Source: Dendrobium chrysotoxum
Taxonomy: Eukaryota; Streptophyta; Magnoliopsida; Asparagales; Orchidaceae
DNA: 64,000 nt
Assembly (NCBI GenBank): GCA_019925795.1
Contig: CM034313.1
Location: 89,373,663 to 89,437,662, forward strand
Direction of reading: 5' to 3'
In this document: in pieces, positions 26,101 through 38,690 of the stretch
Layout: each line of letters starts with the position of its first letter
Position numbering within the stretch: position 1 is the stretch's first letter
The notes under the pieces: model-generated
The model's input: only the letters and a program-made list of their open reading frames with translations
Told to the model about the DNA's origin: nothing
The model's database searches: none
Translations under genes and position numbers: made by a program

Positions 26101-29100
26101 TGCCTATGGTGTTAAAACAATTCTTCGCTAATCATTTTAAACAATTTCTAGTCATGTTACCTTGGTCAATCCCTATTCCTTCCTAATTCTCTGACAATAT
26201 TTATTTGCCTGTCAAAAGGATGCAATTTCTACACTTGACTGTATATTTCAAAGCCACATAAGTTTACTTATAACGATCATATCTTCAAAGGATATCACTC
26301 CAATCATCCTTAAATATAATCATTTGTTTTTTCACACATCCTAACATTCTCATTTATACTATGCTCAAGTTAGCTATCAATTACTTTTTTTATGAAAAAC
26401 AGACCAAATTGGCCCCCTAACTTATCCTGAAGGACCAAAATACTCTCTGAATGTATAAAAGTACCAAGTTGGCCCCATTGAAATAAAAACCAAATTAATC
26501 ATTTTGTGGAATCAATTAGATCCTTATTTAAAAAATTAAAACACTAAAATGAGACCTTTAAATAATCAGATACTATTTCGGTCATTCGCATAGAGTCAAT
26601 AGACTACTTTGCTCCTTATCTCCTTTTTTTTTATTGTCTATGTGGATCCATATAACATAGCTGACCTCATTATACTTTTATAAAATTACATTTAAGTTCC
26701 ATGGCATCATTCTATTTATATACATTTTACCACTCATCCTTAGCTCTAGAAGTTAAATCTTCATTCTTTTGGACAAGGATGCTTAAACCTATCAAGCCAA
26801 CATATCACTTTACCTTCAAATAATATTAATTGATGATTATTAATATTACACTAACTAGAATTGCATCTTATATATTCAATCTTCATTCTGCAAACTTTAA
26901 GCCCTTTTTCTTCTTAATATTTAGTCTATTGTTTTAAGTTTTCACTTATTTCAATAGAAGTCTATTGGGGAAGTAAACCACGCAGTGAACACAAGCAAGT
27001 AAGAAAAATGCAGCGGTAGAGAAAGAACACCAAGATTTAATGTGGAAAAACCTGAAACTAGGAAAAAAACTACGAAGTCACACCATATTAAGAAATTCAC
27101 TATGAAAATTAGGAGAAATTTATACAGATCTTTTTCTCTCTCTCGCTATCTCCTTATTTATCTTCACTCTTGAACCGTTCTCTTACAAGCAAAACAAAGA
27201 GAAACTCGATAAAATCACCAAGGGACGCAACCCTTCAAGTAAAACGAGTAAGATAACTGTCAGCACGCCTCACAGCGCCGTGGCGCCAAGTTTGGAGCTT
27301 CACAATGCTCGACTCTCTGTCTCTTGTCTATCTGACAATGTTGTAGCGCCAGGGTCTGGAGCGCCGCAGCGCTCCGCTCTCTGTCAGTCTTCAAGCAAAC
27401 TATACAGCATCGTAGCGCTCGGGTATACTGCGCCACATCACTGTACGGTAATAAGGAAAAAAATAGGTGCATGACCCAAGCAAGAAGAGGACCCCTTGCA
27501 CCCACAACGAGCTCGACAATAGAATTAAGGTCCAAGGTAGCAGTACAACCCAATTGATCGATACAATCAGATTCCACACAAAACAAACAAATTCTCATCA
27601 GTTAGAACTATCATTATAGGAAAAGCATGCACCAAAATACCTCATTACAAATAAATGTTATTGAATGTGCACTTTAAAGTGCGATTTAGGAGAAAAATGA
27701 AGCAATGCACTGACCTTGCACATTGCTTGACAGTGAAGCATAAGCTCATAGTAAAGTGCATGGATCACACCACTACACCACGACATGTCATAGCACTACA
27801 AGCTAGATTCTAACTCAAAACAAAATCCATATCCATATTTCATGGTTTGGTTGAACATCTACCACAATAACTAGGTACAAACATTCACTGGTCATTGTTT
27901 CTTGTAGCATTGAGTCATGCATATAGGTTTTATGTTTTCTCCCATTGGAGCTAGTTAGTTCTTGATAGTTCTTCTCTTCAGGCTCTTGCCACCTAGTTTC
28001 TTATATGCCTTTCACTGGTTCTTGCCTCTAGCATTAGTAGCTTCTTGCCCAGAAGCTTCTTCTCAAGAATGTTTCTTCATGTCTCATCTTCACATTCTCT
28101 CTCGCTTCTTATTTCCTATGCCTCTTGGTCTCTAATCAGTCACTCAATTTCATGTGTATTCTTAATTTTAAAATATTTTTCATTACTTAATATTTATATC
28201 TTTTTTTTTTAGATAGCTGAAAATTATAGTTATTGAATGCATCATTATATTTACTGAAAATTATTATCTAATGTTATTTAATTTTGGCTAGTTAAATGAC
28301 TATTGTATGAATATAGTATATGCATTTATGGCATACAATTCATGAATTATCCCTTGCACAAAGCCCTTCCACTACAATGTGTTAAGCTCATTAAAAACAC
28401 TGGTTCTTGCCTCTAGCGTTAGTAGCTTCTTGCCCAGAAGCTTCTTCTCAAGAATGTTTCTTCATGTCTCATCTTCACATTCTCTCTCCCTTCTTATTTC
28501 CTATGCCTCTTGGTCTCTAATCAGTCACTCAATTTCATGTGTATTCTTAATTTTAAAATATTTTTCATTACTTAATATTTATATCTTTTTTTTTTAGATA
28601 GCTGAAATTTATAATTATTGAATGCATCATTATATTTACTGAAAATTATTATCTAATGTTATTTAATTTTGGCTAGTTAAATGACTATTGTATGAATATA
28701 GTATATGCATTTATGACATACAATTCATGAATGATCCCTTGCACAAAGCCCTTCCACTACAATGTGTTAAGCTCATTAAAAACACTGGTTCTTGCCTCTA
28801 GCGTTAGTAGCTTCTTGCCAAGAAGCTTCTTCTCAAGAATGTTTCTTCATGTCTCATCTTCACATTCTCTCTCGCTTCTTATTTCCTATGCCTCTTGGTC
28901 TCTAATCAGTCACTCAATTTCATGTGTATTCTTAATTTTAAAATATTTTTCATTACTTAATATTTATATCTTTTTTTTTAGATAGCTGAAAATTATAATT
29001 ATTGAATGCATCATTATATTTACTGAAAATTATTATCTAATGTTATTTAATTTTGGCTAGTTAAATGACTATTGTATGAATATAGTATATGCATTTATGG

Positions 29101-31846
29101 CATACAATTCATGAATGATCCCTTGCACAAAGCCCTTCCACTACAATGTGTTAAGCTCATTAAAAACACTGCTTTGAATATCATTTAAAAGCATCTCCAT
29201 AACAAGTACAAAAAAATATGAATTCAATGTTGATCATTGATATTATCATATTTAATGGAAGAGTATTTGGTCAATCCACTACTTTAATTCCATTCAATAC
29301 TCCATTATACAAATTTGTAATAATGTCATCATGCATTTGACATAGATCTTTCAGGGCGCCAATCAAATTTTACGGTGCTTGATCATTTGCCTTCTCAAAA
29401 TTAATAAATATAGTATAAAAAATATTTTCTCAATTTTGTACTTTTATTAATAGCATTCATACATAAATCACTTTTATACATTCCCGATATAAAACCAAAA
29501 TGATTCTACAAAACCAACACAATTTTTATAAGTCTATCTTCTATCAATCACCCATACATACTCATAAGGTTGATTCAACGATACTTACCAAAATGTTGAA
29601 TGGCTCCTTTGTTCTTACATATTAATATAAAAATGGTTATCCTCCAATCATTTGACATATATTAATATTCAAGATTTTCATTGAAAATTTTATTTAACAA
29701 AACCATTGCAGTTGACCCTTGATGAGCTCAGTGCTCATCATTGATGCAATCACGTTTAATTGAAAAATCTTTGGCCACACACTCTTCTAGTACTAGTCAA
29801 TACTCCATTATATAAATCTGTAATAACTTCAACATAACTTTAACACACCTTTTTTTTAATGGGCTACAAATCATATCTCGTAGTATTCGAACTTATGACT
29901 TCTTAAGATTAATAAAAATAATAAAAAAAAATCCTTTCTCTAATTTGTACTTTCTTATTAATTGTATTAACACATAAATCACTTTCATATTAGATTTTAC
30001 TAGTATATAACTAAATTAATTCCACAAAGCTAACAAAATTTATGTAAGTATATCTTCAATCAATCTCTCCCATAACTACCTTACAATACTTAGAACTTCA
30101 ATTCAACAATCATTGCCATACATTGAAAGCCTATTTTGTTCTTATATTTTGGCATTAAAATGTTTCTTCTTCAATCATTTGGCTTCTTCTTAATCTTAAA
30201 TATCCAATGAAAATATTTGTTAGGAAAAAGCATTACAATATCCCCAATAACTCTTAAAATTTAAATAGGTATCGCATATCAATATAAACATTTAACTTTA
30301 TGCATCTTTTTCATTGTTAATTTTTTCTAGCTAATCTAAAATACAACTCATTGCCTTGTTCATTATGTTGTCCCAAAATGAGCTATTTTTCCTTAATACT
30401 CTCATTTAATAATTTTTCAAAATAATATTTTTATCCTTTTTTATGCTTTCATTTTTAAGTGACATCATATTATGATTAACTCTAATGATTCTAACTTGAT
30501 TGAAGCCTCTAGATTTCTTATCTATCAAACTATCACCTTAGCAATCTTATATATCTCATTTACTCATTCCTTTGTGCCAAACTTACTGTATAAATCATCA
30601 AAAGTTATAGCCTTTATTTTGTCCACCATAATCTTTGTAAGACGTCAAGCTTTCTTATGATCATTAGAAGCCTCAATAATATTTAACTTATGAAAATAGA
30701 GTACATCAACAATTTGTAAAAAAATTAACAAAGCTCCATTCAATAAAGATACAATAATTTATCATATTAAAATCAATTTATGGATACAGAATTAAGGAAT
30801 TTAGGTGCCTCTTATATTCTAATTTTAATTATTTACACAATTAAAATAATCACTAATAAGGTTGACATATTGTATTAATGTGAAAAACTCTGTTGGGAAA
30901 AGGGATAATCACAGGAACATGACTATAAGTTTTGCAATAAGCTGACTGATTAGATTTAACACCTCATGTAGCACTCAGCAAAAAAATGAATGAGAAAGGA
31001 GAGCTCACAAAGCTGGCCCAAAATAGTTTGGATAAGGCTGATTATGGTGGTGATCATAATAAGGAGGATTATGATGGTTCAGTCATTAAAGCTTAGCCCC
31101 ACATATAAATATCAATTACCTACCATCAATCTCAAAACCGTCAAGTTTCCATCATTAATTTTGACAACCTCATGTCAAATGCAAGACATTAAAAAATAGT
31201 TTAACATCAAATTGGCAATGTTGAAAAACACAGACAAAGCTAGATTTTCTATCTAGAACCATCTCTTCTCATGACAGCTGATCTCCAACGAATCCATGTG
31301 GCCTTCTCTATTATGTGCAAATATATTAATTAAAGATTAAAATTAATCCTCTTGCTTTTCTTCGCTTATTAAACTTTGAATCTCATGGATTGCTTCTTAG
31401 AAAATATTTTGAGGTGAGGGAACACATAATTTCCATTTAGTCAGATAAACAACACCATGAAACCAAGTAATTCCAAGTTCTAGGCCATAATTCCTGATCT
31501 CCAGCATTCAAGTACGAATGATAATAAAGCAATATGTTACACTTGGGAAAAAAAAAATCTCATCAAGCATATCCAACTGATAACTAATTAGCATATCCAA
31601 AATGAAAGAATACAACAAAACCATAGTAAGATACGCTCTCCATATATCCGATCCACGGAAGCCCCCGTTAATTGCAAATACGTAACGGAAAGCTAAAAGA
31701 CACGAAAGGACCTGGCGATCGACCGTGAAAGGCATGCGCTCTGAGATCCCAGCGAGATATTCCAGAAAGCGTTCAATCAGATCGATAAACTCTTCCTTGG
31801 CGGAGTCCGCCGGACGGCGAATTGGCTCCGCCGCCATTTCCGGCAT
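17196..31846 (-). CDS. PEX22: Peroxin 22 (PEX22), 8 exons, complete
   Basis: PEX22 anchors the E2 enzyme PEX4 at the peroxisome membrane, where PEX4 ubiquitinates the import receptor PEX5 for recycling. Coding exons, in order: 31,712-31,846; 25,462-25,698; 25,344-25,391; 24,650-24,706; 24,378-24,479; 18,493-18,558; 17,799-17,900; 17,196-17,309. All junctions are GT-AG and in phase 0, and the joined frame is 286 codons, close to the roughly 280 of Arabidopsis PEX22 as I recall it. Exon 1 is a soluble N-terminus. Exon 2 gives one membrane segment (ITTLAALSVAIFITWKLL) followed by a Ser/Arg-rich linker. Exons 3-8 form the cytosolic PEX4-binding domain, with family blocks VTCQLLGVILEE, DLYLMERVLDDES, LFTSGG, VRQLEPDWHIDTNP and RFIKYQLHISPT. 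An ATG three codons further in (31,837) is an alternative start. The donor of intron 1 (GTCCTT) is weak. Introns 1 and 5 are 6.0 and 5.8 kb and full of repeats; no frame breaks were seen. Confidence 0.93.
19757..20060. repeat. Two-copy tandem repeat, about 149-bp period, in PEX22 intron 5
   Basis: TATGGTAGAGAGGTATGAAG at 19,770 recurs as TATGGTAGAGAAGTATGAAG at 19,919. The following AGATAAGGCAGA, TTTTAACATATAATTTAAGA and AAATAAAAACAATCTCACC blocks match in order. The surrounding 19,340-20,770 shows further shuffled short repeats and no gene. Confidence 0.7.
21929..22605. mobile_element. DNA-transposon-like element with GC-rich core, in PEX22 intron 5
   Basis: The left end GGGTTTGTTTGTTTTG is approximately the reverse complement of the right end CAAATCAAATAAGCCC. 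The core at 22,080-22,340 is GC-rich and built from GGTGG, CGACAA and GCCGGC triplet-like words, unlike the AT-rich outer parts. This looks like a non-autonomous element that has picked up foreign GC-rich sequence. Frames in the core on both strands are low-complexity and I do not call them genes. Confidence 0.4.
26200..26950 (-). mobile_element. Decayed RTE-type LINE fragment in PEX22 intron 1
   Basis: Segments such as TTTCACTTATTTCAATAGAA and ATTGATGATTATTAATATTA follow the same order as the better-preserved antisense relic at 49,800-51,310, where the reverse transcriptase active-site region can still be read. It stops abruptly near 26,950, where an unrelated block begins. No open frame is left. 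Confidence 0.45.
26960..27600. mobile_element. Possible LTR-retrotransposon end
   Basis: From 26,970 the sequence (GCAGCGGTAGAGAAAGAACA, then CCAAGATTTAATGTGG) resembles the segment common in plant copia LTR ends. It continues into a GC-rich stretch at 27,250-27,450 with repeated GTAGCGC / GGCGCC words. Boundaries and class are uncertain; no coding frame is credible. Confidence 0.3.
28017..29171. repeat. 385-bp tandem triplication in PEX22 intron 1
   Basis: Three consecutive units begin with GGTTCTTGCCTCTAGC at 28,017, 28,402 and 28,787, an exact 385-bp spacing. Each ends with AGCTCATTAAAAACACTG; the array ends at 29,171. Units differ at only a handful of positions (for example GCATTAG/GCGTTAG, CTCGCTT/CTCCCTT, GAATTATC/GAATGATC), so the expansion is recent. 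The unit has a CT-rich half and an AT-rich half; the frames in it are copies of one another and not gene-like. Confidence 0.92.
29190..30700 (-). mobile_element. Decayed RTE-type LINE relics in PEX22 intron 1
   Basis: Two successive stretches (29,210-29,710 and 29,710-30,240) repeat the same order of words: ATTGAT...TCATATTTAATGG, CTCCATTATACAAATTTGTA, TTTGTACTTTTATTAATAG, CAATCATTTGACATA. These match the antisense relic at 50,700-51,310. They are overlapping remnants of an antisense reverse transcriptase region with many stops. Confidence 0.45.
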
Positions 31847-32110
31847 CAGAAAAACCCTAAATGCTTCGAAGGTGCCGCTTCAATGGCTCCATCGAAGTAA
31901 AGAGCGATGCAGAAAACTAAACCCTGGTGAAAACTTCTCGTCTCCAGTAATGGAATCGAAGTCAGAGATAGAGAAACATAAAGCGGTATGAGCTCTGACT
32001 CGGAAATCGAGGAGAAGAAGATGGGGATTTCAGCTGACTCCGCCCCTTTCATATAAGAACATTTCACCAACAATATTACAGACCAGTCTGCCATTTTTAA
32101 CCGTGTGATC
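31847..32110 (-). promoter_or_regulatory. PEX22 5' UTR and promoter region
   Basis: Upstream of the PEX22 start, the minus strand is GC-richer and pyrimidine-rich for about 200 bp, then AT-rich. A TATA-like TTATATGAAAGG lies on the minus strand near 32,046-32,057, which would place transcription start about 175 nt before the ATG. No other gene abuts it. Confidence 0.35.
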
Positions 32111-33778
32111 ATCTCATATGGTATACTTCTAACATTTTGCCATGAAAATTATATAGTATAATGTATACAATATAGCATAAGGTGCATTTCCTCATATGAA
32201 ATAATAAGAATTTTAATTCGGTGAAGATGGAAAATTTTTTCTTTAAAGATATTTTTAATAAAAAAAAATATTAATTCATTGCGGAACTAATGAGCTCGAG
32301 CTCAAATTTTATCGGAGAACTTGACCTGAATTCGAGCTCTTGAAAAAAAGATTAATTAAATATTGAGTCATATATGACTCGAGATAAACTCGACTCATTT
32401 ATTCTCGTAAGTCTGCTATTTTACATCTGAATTAAATTTACTTTAAAAAAATAAATTATGAAAGTTATGAAACCTATCAAAAGATCTGTTTAGAAATTGT
32501 ACTTGAGATCTTACCACTAATGAAATTGATACATTAGTTGTAATATTGTTAGTCTTAATTCCCAGCATTATCTTCTTTGGTGCAAGGCCTTCTTCATAAG
32601 ACCCGCATAGGTGGATTCCTAAACCCTAGGGTATTCTTTCCCATAAGAACCTTGAGACCCTAAGGCTAAGTTAATCATAGTTTTCCTTACGTGGAATCCA
32701 AGATCCTTAGAATTTGTAATGATAATATATATAATAATTAAACTAGGTGAAGTGACTTAATTATGATCTTGTAAGATTTTCATATTTATGTGACATTTAC
32801 AAATTTTTTTTGTGAATTATTAAGGTTGTATGAATATTTCTAGTTGAATTTGGAAGAAATTTTGATGAGTTAAAGGCTTAGAGCTGACTCTTTGGGGCAC
32901 TGTGATACTGTATTATTGATGTCTATCTCTATAGTTGTGGTGCTGCAACGCTATCATGCAGCACCTAAACATCGAACTCTTTGTATCCAAAATATTTATC
33001 AATGAAAAGCACCTCTTGGCGACACCATTGTGCTGTTATTTAGGGGATGACCTACTGAGCAAGTGTCACCTACTCCTACTTATACATATTAATTCCTGGA
33101 AAAGATAAGACTCAGGTTGCGTAGATTTCAAATACTTTTGAGATCCAATTAGGTATGTTCATTTTATAGACTTATTATTTTAATAATTATGATGATTGTA
33201 TATGATTGGATGCAAATGAATCTCTTCACCATGATTGTGCATATGACTCGCTTGATTTATGCATGTTGAAGTAAATGATGGAATGTTGATATTATTAGCA
33301 ATATTAATTTAAAGATATAGAAAAGCCCTGTGTTTATAAATATTGAAGAAAAATATTTATATAAGAAAAATTACTTCTAATTAGTTCTTAAAACGTAATG
33401 AGTATTTCGTACACCATTTAAATCCATTAAAAACCACTTTAATCCTTCATAAACCCATTAGTAGAAGGTTGAAGTCAAACCAAAATCCAAAAGAATCTGT
33501 GTAGAAAATTTTTTATGTCTAATGGTGTTGCCTTCTAGCACTACAGAGCTGAGCTCTTTGTATTCTAGTAGGAAACAAGGGGTTTATGGGGAGCGTTGCG
33601 ATGTTGTGTTCTAGGAATTGTGATGTTGGGTTCTTTGTATTTTGAATGAGTTTAGGAATTTCTAGGAGCTCTGCAGTGCTGGGTTTTGAGTGGTGCTGTA
33701 TTTTGATTTTTTATATAAATATCAAAATTAACTAAATGAAAATATCACAAATCATTTCTCACCATTTGATCAGTTAGC

Positions 33779-33818
<40 letters not shown>

Positions 33819-36679
33819 GATTTTAGATAGTGAAAGTCCATTTCGAAGATCTTTGAGCCATTTTTATCTGTTGGGTTAGTTGAAAAAGTTGTCTGAATCA
33901 AGATGTGTTATATTTACACTATCTTTATTTTTGATAATATGGGTTTTTACAAGATTTCTGACTTTTTGATTGCACAAACAACACAAAAATTAGGATAAAT
34001 TAATATCTAGGAAATTTTCATAGTGTAACTTTTATATGTTGTTGTTTTCATTATTCTATACATTTTGACCTACTTATTATGCATTTCATCGAGTATTTCT
34101 AACTGTGTTATATTTTAGTATTTTGATAGGGTATGTTAATACTGATGAAAGTTGCTATAGAATGATAAAATCCCAAAAATGTTATGTGAACAATTTTATG
34201 ATTGATAATTGTTGAAGTATGTGTATAAATTAACCCCAGAATTCTGACTGCTCTTTCATTAATTTGAAGCTACGTATATTTTTATGATGTGTCTAATATT
34301 GTTTATACATAAGGAAAGTGTTGATATTTTTGTGTTTGTATGATTGAAACTGTGTGATAGAAGGAAATGCTGGTGGCTAGTTATTAATGCTCCTGTACAT
34401 CCAAGTAGAGATATAAGGGTTTGAAATTGAAAGAATTAATGGTATTATACAATGGAAGTCATAAGGATTTGATACCAATGAGCTATGCAACGGAAGTAAT
34501 AAGGGCTTGATTCTATATCTACGAAATATTTAGGAGGTATAAGAGCTTGAGAGGAGACAAATGTGATCTGTCACAAGAGACTGATGCACAATATTTAATT
34601 TTGTTATCGAAGATTATGTGTTATTTCAATTATCTGATTGAATTATAATGTTGACACTAAATTGAAAATAGCTAAATATTTAATTTATGAGATGATATAG
34701 TAAGAAATACCACTCTGAACCTTCTGTTGACAATTTTTATATGAATAGTATGTCTTATTATTTTTATGATGATAGAATAATCTATTTATTTATTTTGCTC
34801 TTTATTATTAAGAATTTTGATAGATTCTATGTAACCTGCTAAGCTGTGATTTGATCATACACGCTCTTGCTAAATGTGTTAATTTCAAGCTAGGGAAATA
34901 GAAAGGGAGGGACATATCGAGTAGATAGAGGTTGCAAATTTTAGGTATTTGATATATCTTTCTATTAATAGATCCTTTTGCCAATCATGATGTATTTTTA
35001 ATAATTATATAATGATTTTGTACCATATTGTTGAATATAAATATTTTGCCTTTAGCCTTTTTTTTCCTGGAGATGAATTAAATAATATTGATGCTTTTTT
35101 TTATTTTAATCTAATGTTTTGTGGTTCTAATTTCTATTAAAAAATAAAATGAAAAGAAATTCCTTCCAAATAAATCTAAAAATTGTTCTGTCATGATCTG
35201 ACACAATGTGAGTCATTCGGTATACGGGTTAGGGCTAGAGGCATTGAACTTACTCTTAGACCCACCACATTGGTCAAAGAGTCTTGGTCAACCTTTATGA
35301 CTAATGTTCAAAGGAGGTTTAACTAAAGTCAACCCCTTAACCCTAAATGCCAAAATCAAAGTCTAAACCTTTAATCCAAACCTATTGACTTAGGGAATTA
35401 AATCTACGTGGCTTTAACCCATGTTAAGAGCATGATGACTCATGGTTCGCCCGTGGTCAAATCTCATTGATCATAATCAACCCAAGTTTAACTAAAGCCT
35501 TACAAGAACCCTAATCAAACCCAATTGCCCAAAATCAACCCATTTAGCCTTGGTATTGAATTCAAGTAACCCTAATCTATTCTAGGGACAGTCAAGTTCA
35601 TTTTTAACCCATAATCAAACCCTTTGACCATGGTCAACCCAATTTACAAAATTGATATTAGGTTCATTTAATCCAAATCTTCTCAAACATTGGACAAGGC
35701 TTCCTAAGACCTTAATGTAGCTCTCTTAGGTGGCCCAACTTGCTTAGGTTAGCCCAAGTGGGTCAAACCTTAGACCCAAGCAAACTAAGTTTCTCAAAAC
35801 CAATTCCAAGCCTCTCAACAGAAAATTGTTTAACTTATTGCTCCGTCAAAGTCTTTTAAAGCTTATAGAGTGGAGTTGCATTAGCTGGACAACTAGCACC
35901 ACCCAGGGTGTTCATTTCAGCCATTGTCGATCACTCATGTGACCTCAATCCTTACAACAACATGATTGAGGTTCCTCTTCTGTAGAGAATGACTTGGGAC
36001 ACCTATCCTGCTCCAAATAGTTTAATTAAAAAATTAACTTTTTTATACTACAAAGCTGCTTTAAAAAACAGTAAGAAAGCCGTCCAAATGAAGCCAGAAT
36101 CATGCTTGAAGTGTGTAAGAGGTCGAAAAAGATTGTGAAACTAGAGTCAAAGGATTGGTGATGTGACGGACTAACAAGGAGCTCCATCATGATGGAAGTG
36201 GAGCTACCACCGACGATGAGAAGTTTGAGGTGGATGAGCTTTAGGGATGGTAACCAAGAGGAGGAAATTGTTGGTGATGCTTTGAAGACAGAAGAATTTG
36301 AGGTTCCATAATTTTATTAATAGGAAGCTAATTCCAAGAGCTACATTGCCTACCAAAGTCCCCATAGATATCAAAAATGAGAGATAGGGAGAGATGAGGA
36401 AAGGTGGAAATTTAAGGAGATTGGTGGAGGAAGATTGAGCTTGGGCTTTGAAGGGTTGGTCCTCTTAGTTTCTTTGACTACTTTGATTGCATATTTGAAT
36501 ATTTGAATTTGATGTATGATGTGGTTACTAGTAAAGTTCATTTTTTGGGTCTTTTTCATAAGGCTTTAGGATTTTATCGATCCTTTTTTTTTTTTAAGAT
36601 TTAGCTATAATTAATTAGAATAAATACAATTGCTATAATTAATTAACTGTTGAAAGAAAAGTCTAATGAAGAAGACTAA
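32111..36679. other. Intergenic repeats, no gene seen
   Basis: It contains GAGCTCGAGCTC-type dispersed repeat at 32,285-32,400, a (GA)n microsatellite at 33,781-33,814, and a low-complexity stretch at 35,200-35,850 rich in GGTCAACC / TTGACC words. A MITE-family right half lies at 36,040-36,095. The 32,450-35,000 part resembles non-coding LTR sequence but I cannot define ends. Confidence 0.4.
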
Positions 36680-36799
36680 GGTTTTGTTTGGGACAGCTTT
36701 CTTACTGCTTCTTAAAGCAGCTTTCTAGTTCAAAATTTTTAATTTTTGAACTAGAAAGCCGCTTTAAGAAACAGTAAGAAAGTCGTCCCAAACGAAGCC
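36680..36799. mobile_element. Tourist-like MITE with TAA target duplication
   Basis: This is a 120-bp element with 55-bp inverted arms: GGTTTTGTTTGGGACAGCTT at the left and, inverted, GGCTTCGTTTGGGACGACTT at the right, meeting around TTTTTAATTTTT. It is flanked on both sides by TAA, the 3-bp duplication typical of PIF/Harbinger-type MITEs. Related copies in this window lie at 15,962, 16,608, 36,040 and 3,290. Confidence 0.85.
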
Positions 36800-37383
36800 T
36801 AACTCTACATGCCAATGTCAACAGCCGTATCACACATTTAAATAAATAAAAAGTTATTTTTATTAACTTTGATTTTTAGTTCGTAAAAATGACCAAAATG
36901 TATGAGAATAAATTTTCTTGTTACTAATGAACCAAAAAAAAAAAACTACTGATCAGTTCGTAAGCACACCAAAAAGAGATACCACAACAAGAGCATTATT
37001 GCAAGTTTCCATATTAATAAATCTCTGAACATTAGTTGGCTCCCAAAACCTTATATAATATGCATGATTGAACTTATAATAGTAGCAGCACATGTAATTA
37101 TCCATCATGTGTGATTTGATACCAAGACTATGGGGCTGTTTGGTTTCCCATATTTAGCCACAAATGATGACGTAAAAGACCATACAGAAGTTGATAAATC
37201 TGTTTGATATATATTACCTACAAATGAAGATTTAAAAACAATTTGTATCGGCAAAATAATACCAGCTAGCACATTAAATTTCAACCAGGAAAAAAATTAT
37301 AGTGGGGAAGCCTTTTATTATGCGCTTTAAAAGGATATTCATCATCAATAGATAAATTTGAGCAAGAATGACTACAAAACCTT
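36800..37383. other. AT-rich spacer, no gene seen
   Basis: Nothing beyond ordinary AT-rich sequence is visible. Confidence 0.4.
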
Positions 37384-38543
37384 TGATGAGGACATCCAAC
37401 CTTGAAGAGTTTGTCAGAAGCGTGGCCGCCGATCTACAACCACGATCGCACTGCTCTACTTTTGATTTTCATTATTGATGTATTAGGTTTATTTATGAGT
37501 TTATTATGTGTTTTTCATTTTTGCCCTTAAGGGTTTTGTTATGTGTAAGCCCTAGGAGCATGCTGGTCTTTATTATTTTTATTATTGTACAGGCTATTTA
37601 AAGTCTATTTCCCTTCTTTGAGATTAATGAAGAATTATTATGAAATTTTTTTGCATACATGAGTCTTGTGAGAGCTTGAAAGCTTTGGAGAGAAATCCCT
37701 AGGAGAGAGAAACGGATCACCCACCAACCTTGAAAGCGTCCAGGTTCGTGGCTCTTTCTTCCCTACCTTTTCTCTTTTCTTTCCCTTGTCACCGCCGGCC
37801 CTCCCAACAAAACCCCTCCACCTCTCGGCCAAAGCCCCCCACCACCTCCTTCAAGTCGCCAACCACCATAGCCCCACCCCATCTTCCGGCTAAGCCCCTC
37901 CACCACCTTAACCTAGCCGGCCGCCCACTTCCTCCCCTCCAAACTGCCAACTCCAACCTAGCCCTAACCCTAGCCTCCGCCTACCCCTTTCCTTCCCCTT
38001 TTCCCTCCACAATTCAAACCCCATCAACACTTGCCTATTACATAAATCCCCATTTGGAAGGCCTTATCAAATTTCCAATCAATTTTGAAATTTAAAATCT
38101 TTTCTAAATTAGAAATCTATTTTAGGAAAGTTCCCTAAATCAAGTCCAAATCAAATTCAAATTGAATTTGATTTATTTTCTTGTCCTTAATTGGAGATCC
38201 TTAATAAGGCAAGCACTTAATTCACTTTCCCTAATCCCTCTCCACCTCAAGCCACCGGCCCCCTCTCTCCTATCTTCCTCTCTCTCTCCTTTAATTCCCC
38301 TCTTCCCCTTATGGAATTAAATTTAAAGTTCCAATTCCTAAACCCTTCCAAAGAAAAAAATCTGAAATTTGAAAATTGTCCCCCCCCCCAAACCCTAAAC
38401 CTAATTGCCACATGTGACTCCTCCTTCCCTTGGCCGAACCCTCTTCCCCTCCTCTCCCAAATTACTTTCAAGTCTTTTGTACTTGCTCTCTCTCAAGAAT
38501 AGGAAGACTACCTCCGTTTTTCTGCAACTTCTTCCACACATGC

Positions 38544-38690
38544 ATGGCCGATCCCGAACGTGACTCTGGCTTCGTCTACAACGAACAAGGCTTCGTCAAC
38601 ATCCTCCAGTCCTCCTTCTTCGACGTCAATCTGGAGGTAGACAATTTTGTCAAGGAATATTGGAGCGCATCATATTCACCCTTCCAATAG
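38544..38690 (+). CDS. Small ORF of the LTR-like family, copy 1 (truncated by frameshift and LINE)
   Basis: The first 39 codons, starting MADPERDSGFVYNEQG, match the small ORF of copy 2 at 53,850 with many synonymous codon differences. At GAATA (38,656-38,660) one base is missing relative to copy 2. That shifts the frame and ends it at 38,690 after nine unrelated residues, just past the LINE junction. Family unknown to me. The conserved part is acidic with an FFDVN block. Confidence 0.55.
   Translation: MADPERDSGFVYNEQGFVNILQSSFFDVNLEVDNFVKEYWSASYSPFQ

Noticed and set aside
28017..29171. 385-bp array considered as a CRISPR-like or gene array
   Set aside because: Units are contiguous and nearly identical with no spacers; it is a plain tandem duplication in a plant intron.
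37730..38095. 121-codon Pro/Ser-rich frame in LTR-like copy 1, and a similar one at 52,949-53,290 in copy 2
   Set aside because: Both come from the CT-rich leader; their residues do not align and the frame is not conserved between copies, unlike the MADPERD ORF.
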